Source: Paenibacillus hexagrammi
GTDB lineage: Bacteria > Bacillota > Bacilli > Paenibacillales > NBRC-103111
Length of the DNA stretch: 64,000 bases
NCBI RefSeq assembly: GCF_021513275.1
Contig: NZ_CP090978.1
Location: 1,984,001-2,048,000, forward strand
Direction of reading: 5' to 3'
Below, piece by piece: positions 11,388-20,303 of this stretch; the first letter of the stretch is position 1, and each line of letters begins with the position of its first letter. Under the pieces are notes generated by a model. It had not been told where the DNA came from. It was given only the letters and a program-made list of their open reading frames with translations, and did no database searches. The position numbers were made by a program, and so were the translations under genes.

Positions 11388-12263
11388 ATGCTGACGGAAA
11401 ATGATCTTAAAGGCTTATATGTACCGGTTATTACACCATTTGACGAGGAATATGAACTAGACGTTGCTTCATTCTATAATTTGACCTATCACTTGTTTGA
11501 AGATGAAATCAATGGCCTAGTTGTGGGTGGTACAACGGGCGAGTCGCCAGGTTTGTCTAGTGATGAGATGGCGCTTATGTTCACGACGGCGCAAACGGCC
11601 AGGCAGGCTGCAGCGGTTGATGTTCCGATTATTGTTGGAACGGGGACGAACGATACGATGGCTACCGTCAAAAAGACGGAGCATGCTGCTGAGCTTGGCG
11701 CAGATGCTGCTCTTGTGGTGGTTCCCTACTACAACCGCCCTAGCCAAAAAGGAATTATTGAGCATTTCCGCCGTGTTGCGGAGGTAGGTCTACCGGTCAT
11801 TCTATATGAAATTCCACATCGAACAGGCGTGACACTTGAGCTGGATACGGTTAGATCGATCCTGGATTTGGATGGTGTCATTGGCATGAAAGATAGTACT
11901 CCTTCTATTCATCTGGTTTCCGAGTTATCCCGCTTGGGATCTAAACCGGTTCTTTGCGGAGATGATGCGCTGTTATTTGCAGCACTATGCTGCGGAGCGA
12001 AAGGTGCCATGAGTGCTACGGCGAATATGGAGACAGAACGTTTTGTAGATTTGCTCAAGGATTTCGAAGAGGGTCGCATTACTGAGAGCAAACAGCAATT
12101 CGAACAGCTATCGCCTCTGATTCGATTGCTGTTTGCAGAGCCGAATCCTGCGCCGCTAAAATGGATGCTCGCTCAGAGGGGACTCATCGAATCGGATACG
12201 CTTCGTCTGCCTATGGTGCCTGTAGGGGACAGCTTGAGAGAGCATTTAGCAAAGTACGTGTAA
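11388..12263 (+). CDS. dapA: 4-hydroxy-tetrahydrodipicolinate synthase (DapA family)
   Basis: A 291-residue class I aldolase of the DHDPS/NAL superfamily. GTTGES (48-53), PYYNRPSQ (113-120), Tyr140 and Arg145 in YEIPHRTG, and Lys168 in GMKDS correspond to the pyruvate site, the catalytic tyrosines and the Schiff-base lysine of DapA; GDDALLFAALCCGAKG also fits. DapA condenses pyruvate with aspartate semialdehyde for lysine and diaminopimelate. The gene stands alone, so it could be a second DapA or another pyruvate-dependent aldolase. ATG 11388 has GGAGG 8 nt upstream and is preferred to 11373. Confidence 0.87.
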   Translation: MLTENDLKGLYVPVITPFDEEYELDVASFYNLTYHLFEDEINGLVVGGTTGESPGLSSDEMALMFTTAQTARQAAAVDVPIIVGTGTNDTMATVKKTEHAAELGADAALVVVPYYNRPSQKGIIEHFRRVAEVGLPVILYEIPHRTGVTLELDTVRSILDLDGVIGMKDSTPSIHLVSELSRLGSKPVLCGDDALLFAALCCGAKGAMSATANMETERFVDLLKDFEEGRITESKQQFEQLSPLIRLLFAEPNPAPLKWMLAQRGLIESDTLRLPMVPVGDSLREHLAKYV

Positions 12264-12283
12264 TCTTGTAGGGCTACTCTATA

Positions 12284-12332
12284 AAAAACGCTTATTGGTG
12301 GCCAAAGGTAAAAGGCCTCAATAAGCGTTTTT
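12284..12332. terminator. Bidirectional terminator after dapA
   Basis: AAAAACGCTTATTG pairs with CAATAAGCGTTTTT, with inner GGCC arms. The A tract on one side and T tract on the other allow function on both strands, between dapA and the convergent acetyltransferase gene. Confidence 0.8.
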
Positions 12333-12433
12333 CTATACGAATGTTAAATTTCCCTGTTCGTCACGAAGCTGCCATTTGGATTCAAAGTTACGAACAGCTT
12401 TCATAGACATCTTCTTGCACGGTAGTTCTTACC

Positions 12434-12952
12434 CTACTCCAGCACCCGCTTGCCGACAATGATGAGATCCCGCTCGATGCCATCCAACTCGGCGATTCTT
12501 GGCAGCTGGGCCCAATTATCGAAGCCGAAGCTTTTGAACAGCTTCAAGCTAGGGTCATTGTGGCCGAATATAAAGCCGAGCAGCGTCTTTATGTTCAGTT
12601 TCGGACAAGCGTCGATAGCCTGCTGCAGCAAAAAACGTCCGATTCCTTGCCCGCGGCAGGCCTCGTCGAGATAAATGCTAACCTCGGCGGTTGCCTGATA
12701 AGCAGGTCTTCCGTAAAACGATTGAAAACATAACCAACCGCAAATCTTTCCACTCTGTTCCAGTACCCAGAGAGGACGGAAGTCAGGTGAATGCTCGTGG
12801 AACCATCGTTCTCTGCTTGAGACGGGAACAGGCTCTGTGTCCGCAGTAACCATTCGGCCTGCAACCGTTGAATTGTAGATACGAACGATTTCCGCTAAAT
12901 CTTCAAGATTTGCATCCCGGATCGTTAACTTGTTGATATCTATGTTAGTCAT
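12434..12952 (-). CDS. GNAT-family N-acetyltransferase (Pat/MnaT-like)
   Basis: A 172-residue GNAT. The N-terminus IRDANLEDLAEIVRIYN and acetyl-CoA loop RGQGIG (100-105), followed by FLLQQAIDACP and GFIFGHNDPSLKLFKSFGF, match the phosphinothricin/methionine-sulfone acetyltransferase branch (PF13420-like). Such enzymes acetylate small amines, often toxic amino acid analogues. The substrate cannot be told. It lies 20 bp downstream of the M20 dipeptidase gene and is probably cotranscribed with it. Confidence 0.83.
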   Translation of the reverse strand: MTNIDINKLTIRDANLEDLAEIVRIYNSTVAGRMVTADTEPVPVSSRERWFHEHSPDFRPLWVLEQSGKICGWLCFQSFYGRPAYQATAEVSIYLDEACRGQGIGRFLLQQAIDACPKLNIKTLLGFIFGHNDPSLKLFKSFGFDNWAQLPRIAELDGIERDLIIVGKRVLE

Positions 12953-12972
12953 GTTGTTCCAGTTCCCCTTAT

Positions 12973-14352
12973 TTATTCATTAGACTGGGCGATCTTTAGC
13001 CAAAAGCGAGATATGGTCTCTAGGCCTTTATCCCAATTCTCCAAATGGAAATGTTCATTCGGAGCGTGCAGGTTTTCTCCGGGCAGTCCAAAACCTAGCA
13101 TGACGACTGGCGCCTCCAGAAGCCGTCCGAATACTTCCACAATTGGAATGGAACCGCCGCTTCGCGTATATACCGGATAGGCGCCATAGGTTTCTTCGTA
13201 CGCTTTTGCAGCGGAAACCATGACCGGGTGATCGATAGGCGTAATGAACGGGTTCCCCCATAACGATCGCTTCACGGATACTTGGACACCTGCAGGTGTA
13301 TGCTTAACCACATGATCTTCAATAGCATCCATGACATGATCAGGTACCTGCGCGGCAACAAGGCGGCAGGCGATTTTGGCAGTAGCCAGATTCGGGATGA
13401 TCGGTTTGATGCCTTCTCCTTGAAAGCCACCGCTGACGGAAGTGATCTCTAGCGTCGGCCGGGATGTCGTTTGCTCATAGAACGAATACCCTTTTTCCCC
13501 GTAGAGATCTTTGACCTGCAAGTCTTTACGAATTTTCTCCTCATCGGGCTCGACTTTCTTAAAGGCCTCCCGTTCTTGTTGCGATAAAGGAATGACTTCG
13601 TCATAGAAGCCTTCCACAGCCACTCTGCCTTCGGCATCATGAAAGGAGGCGAGAAGCTCAGAGAGCGCATGAATCGGATTTTGAACAGCTCCGCCATACA
13701 ATCCAGAATGAAGATCGCTATTCGCGCCTTGAACAGAGAGCTCAATACCCGCAAGTCCTCGCAGTCCATACATTAAAGTAGGCTGACCCGGTCCATGCAT
13801 CTGAGTATCCGAAAGCGTGATGAGATCAGCTGCAAGCTTGTCAGTATGGGTTTCAACGAAAGCAGGCAAATGCTTGCTGGCAATTTCTTCTTCGCCTTCA
13901 ATGCAGAACTTCACATTCACAGGCAGCTTGCCCTCTGTTTGCATGAAAGCCTCCACGGCTTTGACATGCAGCATGAGCTGTCCTTTGTCGTCTGTGCTGC
14001 CTCGCCCAAATAATTTACCATCTTTAATAACTGGCTCAAACGGCTCCATTTCCCACAGCTCCAGCGGATCCGCAGGTTGGACATCATAGTGTCCGTATAT
14101 CAGAACAGTCGGAGCATCAGGAGCATGAAGCCAGTCCGCATACACAACAGGGTGGCCCTCCGTAGGCATAATCTCCACGTTCTCCATACCTGCTTGACGC
14201 AGCGACTCCGCCACCCATTCAGCACAGTGAAGAATGTCTCCCTTATGATCCGTCACGGCACTAATGCTTGGAATCCGTAAGAATTGCTTTAACTCCTCCA
14301 AATGCCGCTCCCGTTCCTTTTTGAAATAATCCACTATTGTTTGTATTTGCAT
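12973..14352 (-). CDS. M20-family dipeptidase / metallopeptidase
   Basis: The 459-residue protein is full length for the M20 dipeptidase group. Zinc ligands and catalytic residues are visible: YGHYDVQPAD (His88, Asp90), GRGSTDDKG (about 117-124) and the catalytic IEGEEE (151-156); NSDLHSGLYGGAV marks the dimerisation lid. These cytosolic enzymes cleave dipeptides or related N-acyl amino acids. It appears to be the first gene of a two-gene unit with the acetyltransferase, and it diverges from the efflux cluster at 14.6 kb. Confidence 0.88.
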   Translation of the reverse strand: MQIQTIVDYFKKERERHLEELKQFLRIPSISAVTDHKGDILHCAEWVAESLRQAGMENVEIMPTEGHPVVYADWLHAPDAPTVLIYGHYDVQPADPLELWEMEPFEPVIKDGKLFGRGSTDDKGQLMLHVKAVEAFMQTEGKLPVNVKFCIEGEEEIASKHLPAFVETHTDKLAADLITLSDTQMHGPGQPTLMYGLRGLAGIELSVQGANSDLHSGLYGGAVQNPIHALSELLASFHDAEGRVAVEGFYDEVIPLSQQEREAFKKVEPDEEKIRKDLQVKDLYGEKGYSFYEQTTSRPTLEITSVSGGFQGEGIKPIIPNLATAKIACRLVAAQVPDHVMDAIEDHVVKHTPAGVQVSVKRSLWGNPFITPIDHPVMVSAAKAYEETYGAYPVYTRSGGSIPIVEVFGRLLEAPVVMLGFGLPGENLHAPNEHFHLENWDKGLETISRFWLKIAQSNE

Positions 14353-14498
14353 AAAGCCACTCCTTTATTTGCTCGAAATCCGCCATTCGTGTTGATTTGC
14401 ATCATAAATTCTTATTCGAATGGAAGACTATTTCCTTTTCTATTGTAACATGAGACAGCTTTTTTTCAGAATTCATCTCTGGGTTCTGGCGAAGTAGT

Positions 14499-14527
14499 TT
14501 GTAAAATAATCCAAATTCTAGTATATT
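14499..14527 (+). promoter_or_regulatory. Putative promoter of the MacAB-like cassette
   Basis: TTGTAA (14499-14504) and TATATT (14522-14527) are spaced by 17 bp within the 305-bp gap before the ABC genes. Apart from this, the gap holds the palindrome at 14581 and an A+T-rich leader; no small gene is apparent. Confidence 0.5.
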
Positions 14528-14580
14528 TCAATAGAAACATACACCGAACTGCAAGGTTCGTAGATTTTCAGCAAATTTTC

Positions 14581-14594
14581 AGTTTCATGAAACT
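14581..14594. promoter_or_regulatory. Perfect 14-bp palindrome in the efflux leader
   Basis: AGTTTCATGAAACT is a perfect palindrome followed by a short T tract. It lies about 55 bp downstream of the putative promoter and 64 bp upstream of the first ABC gene. It may be an operator; the absence of a loop makes a stable terminator unlikely. Confidence 0.4.
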
Positions 14595-14657
14595 TTTTAA
14601 AACGCTGCTCCGTCTATTTCATCATACAGTTACTTATGGAAAGGGAGGATTACGCGC

Positions 14658-15406
14658 ATGGTAAGTTGGTTTCGCAGCAAATCCGTACATAGTCCGCTTA
14701 CTGAAACCGGGGATGATTTCCCGAACGACGCGATAGATCCTTTGTTAACGGTGAGGGGAGTAGAGCGTTCATTTCAAGTTGGCGGGCAGCAGCTGCACGT
14801 ATTGAAAGGAATTGAGATGAAGCTTCTACCCATACAGCTTGTGATGCTGAAAGGCCGCTCCGGTTCCGGCAAAACGACGCTGCTAAACCTAATTGGCGGA
14901 CTCGATCAGCCGAATGAAGGCGAGATTTATTTTCAGGGAAAGCCGTTTCACACACTGCGCGACGATGAGCGAACCATGATTCGACGTAAAGAGATTGGCT
15001 TTATATTCCAATCGTTTGCGCTTATGCCGTTATTGTCAGCTTGGGAGAATGTTGAGCTGGCACTGCGAATGGCAGGAACCCCTCGCTCCGAATGGAAAAA
15101 GCGGGTCGAGCATTGTCTGGACTTGGTAGGCTTATCCAGAAGGATGCATCATCGTCCCTTTGAGTTGTCGGGGGAGAACAGCAGCGTGTAGCGATTGCGA
15201 AAGCCATTGCCCATAAGCCTTCGCTTATCTTGGCGGATGAACCGACAGCGGAGCTGGATTCGCAAATGGGGGCACAAATCATGTCTGTTTTTCGTAGCAT
15301 TATTCAAACTGAACAAATTACAATCTGTATGACTACTCATGACCCTACGATTCTGGAGGTTGCCGATCATGTTTATGAAATGGTTGACGGAAAGTTCGTC
15401 ACGTAA
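14658..15406 (+). pseudogene. MacB/LolD-type ABC transporter ATPase, frameshifted as sequenced
   Basis: This would be the first ATPase of the cassette. Walker A GRSGSGKT is at residues 66-73 and the Q-loop lies in IGFIFQSFALM. The frame breaks at the signature motif: GGGGG at about 15169-15173 lacks one G, giving a stop at 15191. Adding one G restores LSGGEQQRVAIAKA, Walker B LILADEPTAELDS and the H-loop TTHDP, for a 249-residue protein ending at 15406. It overlaps the fusion-protein gene by 38 bp, typical of coupled genes. Homopolymer sequencing error is the likely cause. Start: ATG 14658 behind GGGAGG. Confidence 0.87.
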
Positions 15407-16466
15407 TCAAGCCATAAAGCCGATTGCCGCCATCGTGCTTTGTTCATCCTTACTGCTTACATCCGGCTGCTCGCTTTTGCCGAAGGAGCAGGAGGAGGAA
15501 GTGCTTCCGACGATCAATCCGCCCAAATTATCTAAGAAGCCCGAATATGAAGTGAAATCGGGAACACTCGAGACCAAAGTCAGAGGAAGCGGACGATTGA
15601 TGGCTTTAAAGGAAGAAAAGCTGTTCTTCCCCGAGGAAATGGTTGCAAAACGTATCAATGCCGTGCTTGTGAATAGCGGTGATCCCGTTGAGGCTGGACA
15701 ACCGATCGCGGAGCTGGACGTGTCGGACTTGGAGAGCGATTTGAAACGCAAAAGACTTGAAACCAGGCGCGACGAGCTGACGATGATAGAAACACTGCGC
15801 AAGGCGGACGAAATGACGCCCGAGGCAGTCGAGCAGGCGAAGATTGATTTTGAACTGAAGCGGGAGGATCTGGCGAAGCTGGAGTCGCAAGTGAGCAAGG
15901 CGAAATTGCTTGCGCCGTTTAGCGGCACGATAGTCAGTGTAACCTCGAAGAAAGGCGACACAGTGAAGACGGATGAGTCGGTCGCAACGATTGCTGATTT
16001 AAGCCAGTTGACTGTGGCGGCAAGCGTAAGTGCAGATGATGCCAAGAAGCTCGCTGTAGGAATGGAAGCGATTGTCGATATCAATACCGCAGGACAGTTT
16101 AAGGGGAAGGTGAAGTCTCTACCTGTTCCACAATCGGATAACGGGAATGGAGGCGGCTTCTATCCTGGAGGTTCCGGTAGTGAGCAAGACTCGATCGATA
16201 ACTATCTTGTTGTAGAATTGGATGATTTTCCGCCTGGTCTGGGCAGGGGACTTCAGCTGAGTGTTACTGTGATTACGGACCGCAAAGAGAATGCACTCAC
16301 CATCCCTCTTTCGGCATTAAGGTCTTATGCAGGCCGCAACTATGTGCAGGTCGTGGATGATCAAGGGAACAAACGTGAAGTTGACGTGGAAATCGGACAG
16401 CAAACATCGACGGAAGTGGAGATTGTGAAGGGTCTCACTGCCGGACAGAAAGTAGTGGGTCGATAA
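15369..16466 (+). CDS. Lipoprotein membrane-fusion protein (MacA/HlyD-like)
   Basis: The 365-residue protein starts with a hydrophobic signal and a lipobox (LLTSGC, Cys34). It then has a biotinyl-lipoyl-like half motif (VLVNSGDPVEAGQPIAELD), a charged coiled-coil hairpin (about 120-180), the second lipoyl half (KLLAPFSGTIVSVTSKKGDTV) and a beta-barrel domain. In Gram-positives such adaptors work with MacB-like permeases at the outer face of the membrane. ATG 15369 has GGAGG 9 nt upstream and lies within the ATPase gene. The stop and the next start share the A of TAATG. Confidence 0.88.
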   Translation: MFMKWLTESSSRNQAIKPIAAIVLCSSLLLTSGCSLLPKEQEEEVLPTINPPKLSKKPEYEVKSGTLETKVRGSGRLMALKEEKLFFPEEMVAKRINAVLVNSGDPVEAGQPIAELDVSDLESDLKRKRLETRRDELTMIETLRKADEMTPEAVEQAKIDFELKREDLAKLESQVSKAKLLAPFSGTIVSVTSKKGDTVKTDESVATIADLSQLTVAASVSADDAKKLAVGMEAIVDINTAGQFKGKVKSLPVPQSDNGNGGGFYPGGSGSEQDSIDNYLVVELDDFPPGLGRGLQLSVTVITDRKENALTIPLSALRSYAGRNYVQVVDDQGNKREVDVEIGQQTSTEVEIVKGLTAGQKVVGR

Positions 16467-19381
16467 TGTCTATGCCGATGCTGCGTTTCTTGTTTCGAAA
16501 AATGTGGAATACGAGGTGGTTGACGCTCAGCACGTGGCTGGGGCTTGTCATGGCGGTTGCGTTTACGACGAGTATTCCGATGTATGCCGATGGATCGTTG
16601 AAACGTGTTGTCGCGAAGTCGCTCCAGGAGAAAAGCAGCGGGCTTCCGGCAGGCTCCCTGCTGATGCGTTATCAAGCAGTCGGCTCCGATCGTGTAGGGA
16701 TGGATGAACTCAAGGACGTCAATGTGTATATACAGGAGCAAATTCCGAAGGATATCGGGTTTCCCGTTGAGGCTTATGCCAGAAGCTACTCCATTAAAGG
16801 TTCGAACTTATCACCCGTTGATCCTAAAAAAGTAGATCCCAGCAAGCGCAGGCAGATGACGATCTCCACGTTGGAGTCGCTCAACGATCATGTGGAGTGG
16901 ACGATGGGGAATATGGCTCCCGACCACCTGGATAACGGCATGATTCCTGCTGTTGTACTGGAAGAGGCTATGTACCGAAACGATCTGCACGTGGGTGACG
17001 AATTCCGCTATTCGGCATCGGGGAGTAATGGAAGTTCACTTCTTACTGTAAAAATCGTCGGCGCCTTTAAGCCCAAAAACGAGAACGATCCTTACTGGTT
17101 TCAAGGATTGGAAGGAATAGTAAACTCTCTAATTGTAAGTGATGACTTGTTTACAAAGACCCTCCTTACGGATAAAAAGCTGCCCCTCCAACTGGCCAAT
17201 TGGTATTACGCATTTGATTTAAGCGACATTCAGACGAGTCAATTGTCACCTCTAGGCAATCGTCTAGAGCGGCTCGATATCAACTTGTATCAAAAGCTGA
17301 AGGATACGAAAGTAGATCTATCCTTTCAGCCAATCTTGGCTGAGTTCAAATCACAAAGCCTGCAGATGCAAATTTTACTCTTTACCCTAGCAGCTCCAAT
17401 GATTGCCATGGTGTTTTACTACATTGTCATGAATGCCAGACAATCGCTGGAACGACAACGAAGCGTAATTGCCGTACTCCGGAGTCGTGGGGGTTCGACA
17501 AGGCAAATTACAGGCATATATTTGCTGGAAGGATTACTGCTTGGCGCATTGGCTTTGGTAGTCGGTCCAGCGATAGGCTGGTTTATGGCCAAGAGCATTG
17601 GTTCCTCCAGTGGATTCCTGACCTTCGTCGACAGACAGTCGATTCCGGTTGGGTTTACGGTTGAGGCGATGACCTACGGACTGCTTGCCGTTGTTATCGC
17701 TATCATGTCCAGCGTGATTCCTGCTGTGATGTTTGCCAGGTCATCCATTGTTAATTACAAGCAGCAGCTGGCCAGAAGCGACCGCCGACCATTCTGGCAG
17801 CGATGGTTTTTGGATATTGTTCTGCTAGGCGTAGTAGCCTATGGTTTCTATTTATTTGACCAGCGTCAATTGCTTTCAGTGCAAACAGGTTTGACGACGG
17901 ACCAGCTTCAAGTGCATCCGCTGCTGTTCTTTGTGCCTGCGTTATCGATATTTTCTCTTGGATTATTCTTTCTACGGATTTTCCCTTGGCTGCTGCGTTT
18001 GTTCGGCTGGCTTGGACGCAGATTCCTGCCTGTTCCGTTATACCTGACACTTGCTCAGCTATCCCGGTCCGCAAGCTCCTATTATCCGCTTATGCTTCTG
18101 CTCGTTCTTACCCTCGGCCTTGGAATTTACAATTCTTCGGCTGCACGGACGATCGATTTGAACTCAACAGAGCGGACGCTCTATCAATACGGCACCGATG
18201 TTGTGCTGCAAGCGGTATGGGAGGGCGTATCAGACGATCTGCCTACCGATAATCCAAACGCCGGATCCTCGCAAGGTGGCGGCAGCACATCGGGCGGTTC
18301 TGGCCAAGGACAGGGTGGTAGCGCAGGTGGAGCGGGAGGCGGACAGCCTGGTTCCAATCCAGGAGAGCAAATACCGACGAAGATCCGGTATATTGAGCCG
18401 CCGTTTCAAGTATTTCGTGAGCTGGATGGTGTAGAAGCCGCAGCTCGAGTTCTGCAGACCAAAGCGAATGTCGTGGTTTCGGGAAAGTCGACCGGTCAAG
18501 GACTAGTGATGGGGATCGACAACGTCGATTTTGCTAAAGTAGCCTGGTATCGACCTGATTTGTTTCCGGCGCATATTAATTCTTATCTGAATTTGCTTGG
18601 TTCCTATGAACAAGCTGTCATTATTCCTTCGAATTATGCTAAAAAATATTCGCTTAAAGAGGGAGATTTGCTATCGATTACCATTCAACAGCAGCCCCTT
18701 GAATTTGTGATCGTCGGCATTTTGCCTTACTGGCCCAGCCAATATCCAGATCAGACCCCGTTCTTCATCACGAATCTGGAATATTTGTACGATCAAGCTT
18801 CAATTATGCCCTATGAGGTATGGCTGAAGATGAAGCCGGATGCTAAAGTAGCGCCCCTTATCAATCAGTTACAGGCGAAACATATTGATTTGGTATCCGT
18901 AAAAGATGTACGTAATGAACTCATTTCACAGAAAAAGCATCCTGCCCGTGGCGGCGTGTTCGGAATTCTCAGCTTGGGATTCCTGGTGTCGGTTATCGTC
19001 TCATTGATCGGTTATATCTTGTATTGGTTCTTTAATCTCTCCAGCAGAGTCGTACAGTTCGGTGTTTTACGGGCTATGGGACTTTCACGGAAACAATTGA
19101 CAGGGATGCTGCTGCTCGAGCAAGGCTTTACGGCGGGGCTTTCCATCGCACTCGGTATCGGCATCGGCAAGTTGACCAGTTATTTCTTTTTGCCGTTCTT
19201 GCAAACCTCAGAAAATATTCAGCGTCAAGTACCGCCGTTCCGGGTTGTCTTCGATTCCAAAGACACGATCCAGCTCTATCTGGTCGTAGCCGTTATGATG
19301 GCAACTGGAGCAGGACTACTGTTCATGCATATCCGCAGGCTGCGCGTGCATCAAGCTGTGAAGCTGGGAGAGGAGAAATAA
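16466..19381 (+). CDS. Large FtsX-like ABC permease
   Basis: The 971-residue permease has an N-terminal TM segment (about 17-38), a long extracytoplasmic region, an FtsX/MacB core of three TM helices (about 300-430, with the RQRSVIAVLRSRGGS loop), more TM segments near 450-560, a second extracytoplasmic domain and a second FtsX core at the C-terminus (VVQFGVLRAMGLSRKQL). A Gly/Ser/Gln-rich stretch at about 600-634 may be a flexible linker. Such double-core permeases use ATP hydrolysis for mechanotransmission or export rather than import. It is flanked by two ATPase genes. Confidence 0.87.
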   Translation: MSMPMLRFLFRKMWNTRWLTLSTWLGLVMAVAFTTSIPMYADGSLKRVVAKSLQEKSSGLPAGSLLMRYQAVGSDRVGMDELKDVNVYIQEQIPKDIGFPVEAYARSYSIKGSNLSPVDPKKVDPSKRRQMTISTLESLNDHVEWTMGNMAPDHLDNGMIPAVVLEEAMYRNDLHVGDEFRYSASGSNGSSLLTVKIVGAFKPKNENDPYWFQGLEGIVNSLIVSDDLFTKTLLTDKKLPLQLANWYYAFDLSDIQTSQLSPLGNRLERLDINLYQKLKDTKVDLSFQPILAEFKSQSLQMQILLFTLAAPMIAMVFYYIVMNARQSLERQRSVIAVLRSRGGSTRQITGIYLLEGLLLGALALVVGPAIGWFMAKSIGSSSGFLTFVDRQSIPVGFTVEAMTYGLLAVVIAIMSSVIPAVMFARSSIVNYKQQLARSDRRPFWQRWFLDIVLLGVVAYGFYLFDQRQLLSVQTGLTTDQLQVHPLLFFVPALSIFSLGLFFLRIFPWLLRLFGWLGRRFLPVPLYLTLAQLSRSASSYYPLMLLLVLTLGLGIYNSSAARTIDLNSTERTLYQYGTDVVLQAVWEGVSDDLPTDNPNAGSSQGGGSTSGGSGQGQGGSAGGAGGGQPGSNPGEQIPTKIRYIEPPFQVFRELDGVEAAARVLQTKANVVVSGKSTGQGLVMGIDNVDFAKVAWYRPDLFPAHINSYLNLLGSYEQAVIIPSNYAKKYSLKEGDLLSITIQQQPLEFVIVGILPYWPSQYPDQTPFFITNLEYLYDQASIMPYEVWLKMKPDAKVAPLINQLQAKHIDLVSVKDVRNELISQKKHPARGGVFGILSLGFLVSVIVSLIGYILYWFFNLSSRVVQFGVLRAMGLSRKQLTGMLLLEQGFTAGLSIALGIGIGKLTSYFFLPFLQTSENIQRQVPPFRVVFDSKDTIQLYLVVAVMMATGAGLLFMHIRRLRVHQAVKLGEEK

Positions 19382-19384
19382 GAG

Positions 19385-20272
19385 ATGATCACTTGCGAAG
19401 GCTTAGTCAAAATCTATAAAACGGATGAAATCGAAGTGGTCGCACTGCAAGGGCTGAATATCCAGGTGGAAACCGGCGAGCTAATGGCGATTATCGGAAA
19501 CAGCGGGAGCGGGAAGTCTACGCTGCTGAATATTCTTGGAGGCCTCGATCGACCTTCTGCCGGGCAGGTTATGGTGGGAGACTGGGATTTGCTTAAGATC
19601 ACCGATCAGCAGCTGGTCGAATACAAGCGAAATACCGTAGGTTTTATTTGGCAAAATAATGCCCGCAATCTCGTCTCATACTTGACGGCTCTAGAGAATG
19701 TGGAGATGCCGATGATGCTCAGCGGTAAGTATGACCGTGAGTATGCCAAACAGCTGCTTGAATGGGTCGGACTCGGCCACAGGATGAACAACAAGCTGCA
19801 GCAGTTGTCCGGTGGTGAGCAGCAGCGCGTAGCGATTGCCATTTCACTGGCGAACCGGCCCAAGCTGCTGCTAGCCGATGAGCCGACAGGCTCGGTGGAC
19901 ACAAAGACGGCTGATATGATTTTATCCATCTTTCGAAAGTTAAACGAAGAACTGGGCGTTACGATTGTTATCGTTACCCATGATATGTCTGTAGCTGGTA
20001 AGGTAAATCGAGTTGTTGCGATTAGGGACGGCATGACGAGTACGGAGTTTATAGCGCGTAATCCGCTTATTGCCTCATGGGATGGTACTAACACCGGACA
20101 GTCTGCTCTAAGTCAGAGGGCTCATGAGGAGTACGTGGTCCTTGACCGTGTCGGTCGGCTTCAGGTACCGAAAGCGTATCTGGAAGCACTGCAAATTAAG
20201 GGAAAAGCGACCATGGAGTTTGACGGAGAGACCATAACCATCAAAGCGCCTAGAAAGCTTAATGAACAATAA
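19385..20272 (+). CDS. ABC transporter ATPase (MacB/LolD type)
   Basis: The 295-residue ATPase has Walker A GNSGSGKST (38-46), the Q-loop in VGFIWQNNARNLVSYL, signature LSGGEQQRVAIA (about 139-150), Walker B LLLADEPTGS and the H-loop VTHD. A C-terminal extension of about 70 residues (after about 225) is unusual for the LolD class. It follows the permease gene by only 3 bp. With the frameshifted ATPase upstream the cassette encodes two different nucleotide-binding proteins, perhaps one for each FtsX core; this pairing is inference. Confidence 0.9.
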   Translation: MITCEGLVKIYKTDEIEVVALQGLNIQVETGELMAIIGNSGSGKSTLLNILGGLDRPSAGQVMVGDWDLLKITDQQLVEYKRNTVGFIWQNNARNLVSYLTALENVEMPMMLSGKYDREYAKQLLEWVGLGHRMNNKLQQLSGGEQQRVAIAISLANRPKLLLADEPTGSVDTKTADMILSIFRKLNEELGVTIVIVTHDMSVAGKVNRVVAIRDGMTSTEFIARNPLIASWDGTNTGQSALSQRAHEEYVVLDRVGRLQVPKAYLEALQIKGKATMEFDGETITIKAPRKLNEQ

Positions 20273-20303
20273 TAAGGGACTCATAAGTTGGAGGGAATTG
20301 TAG

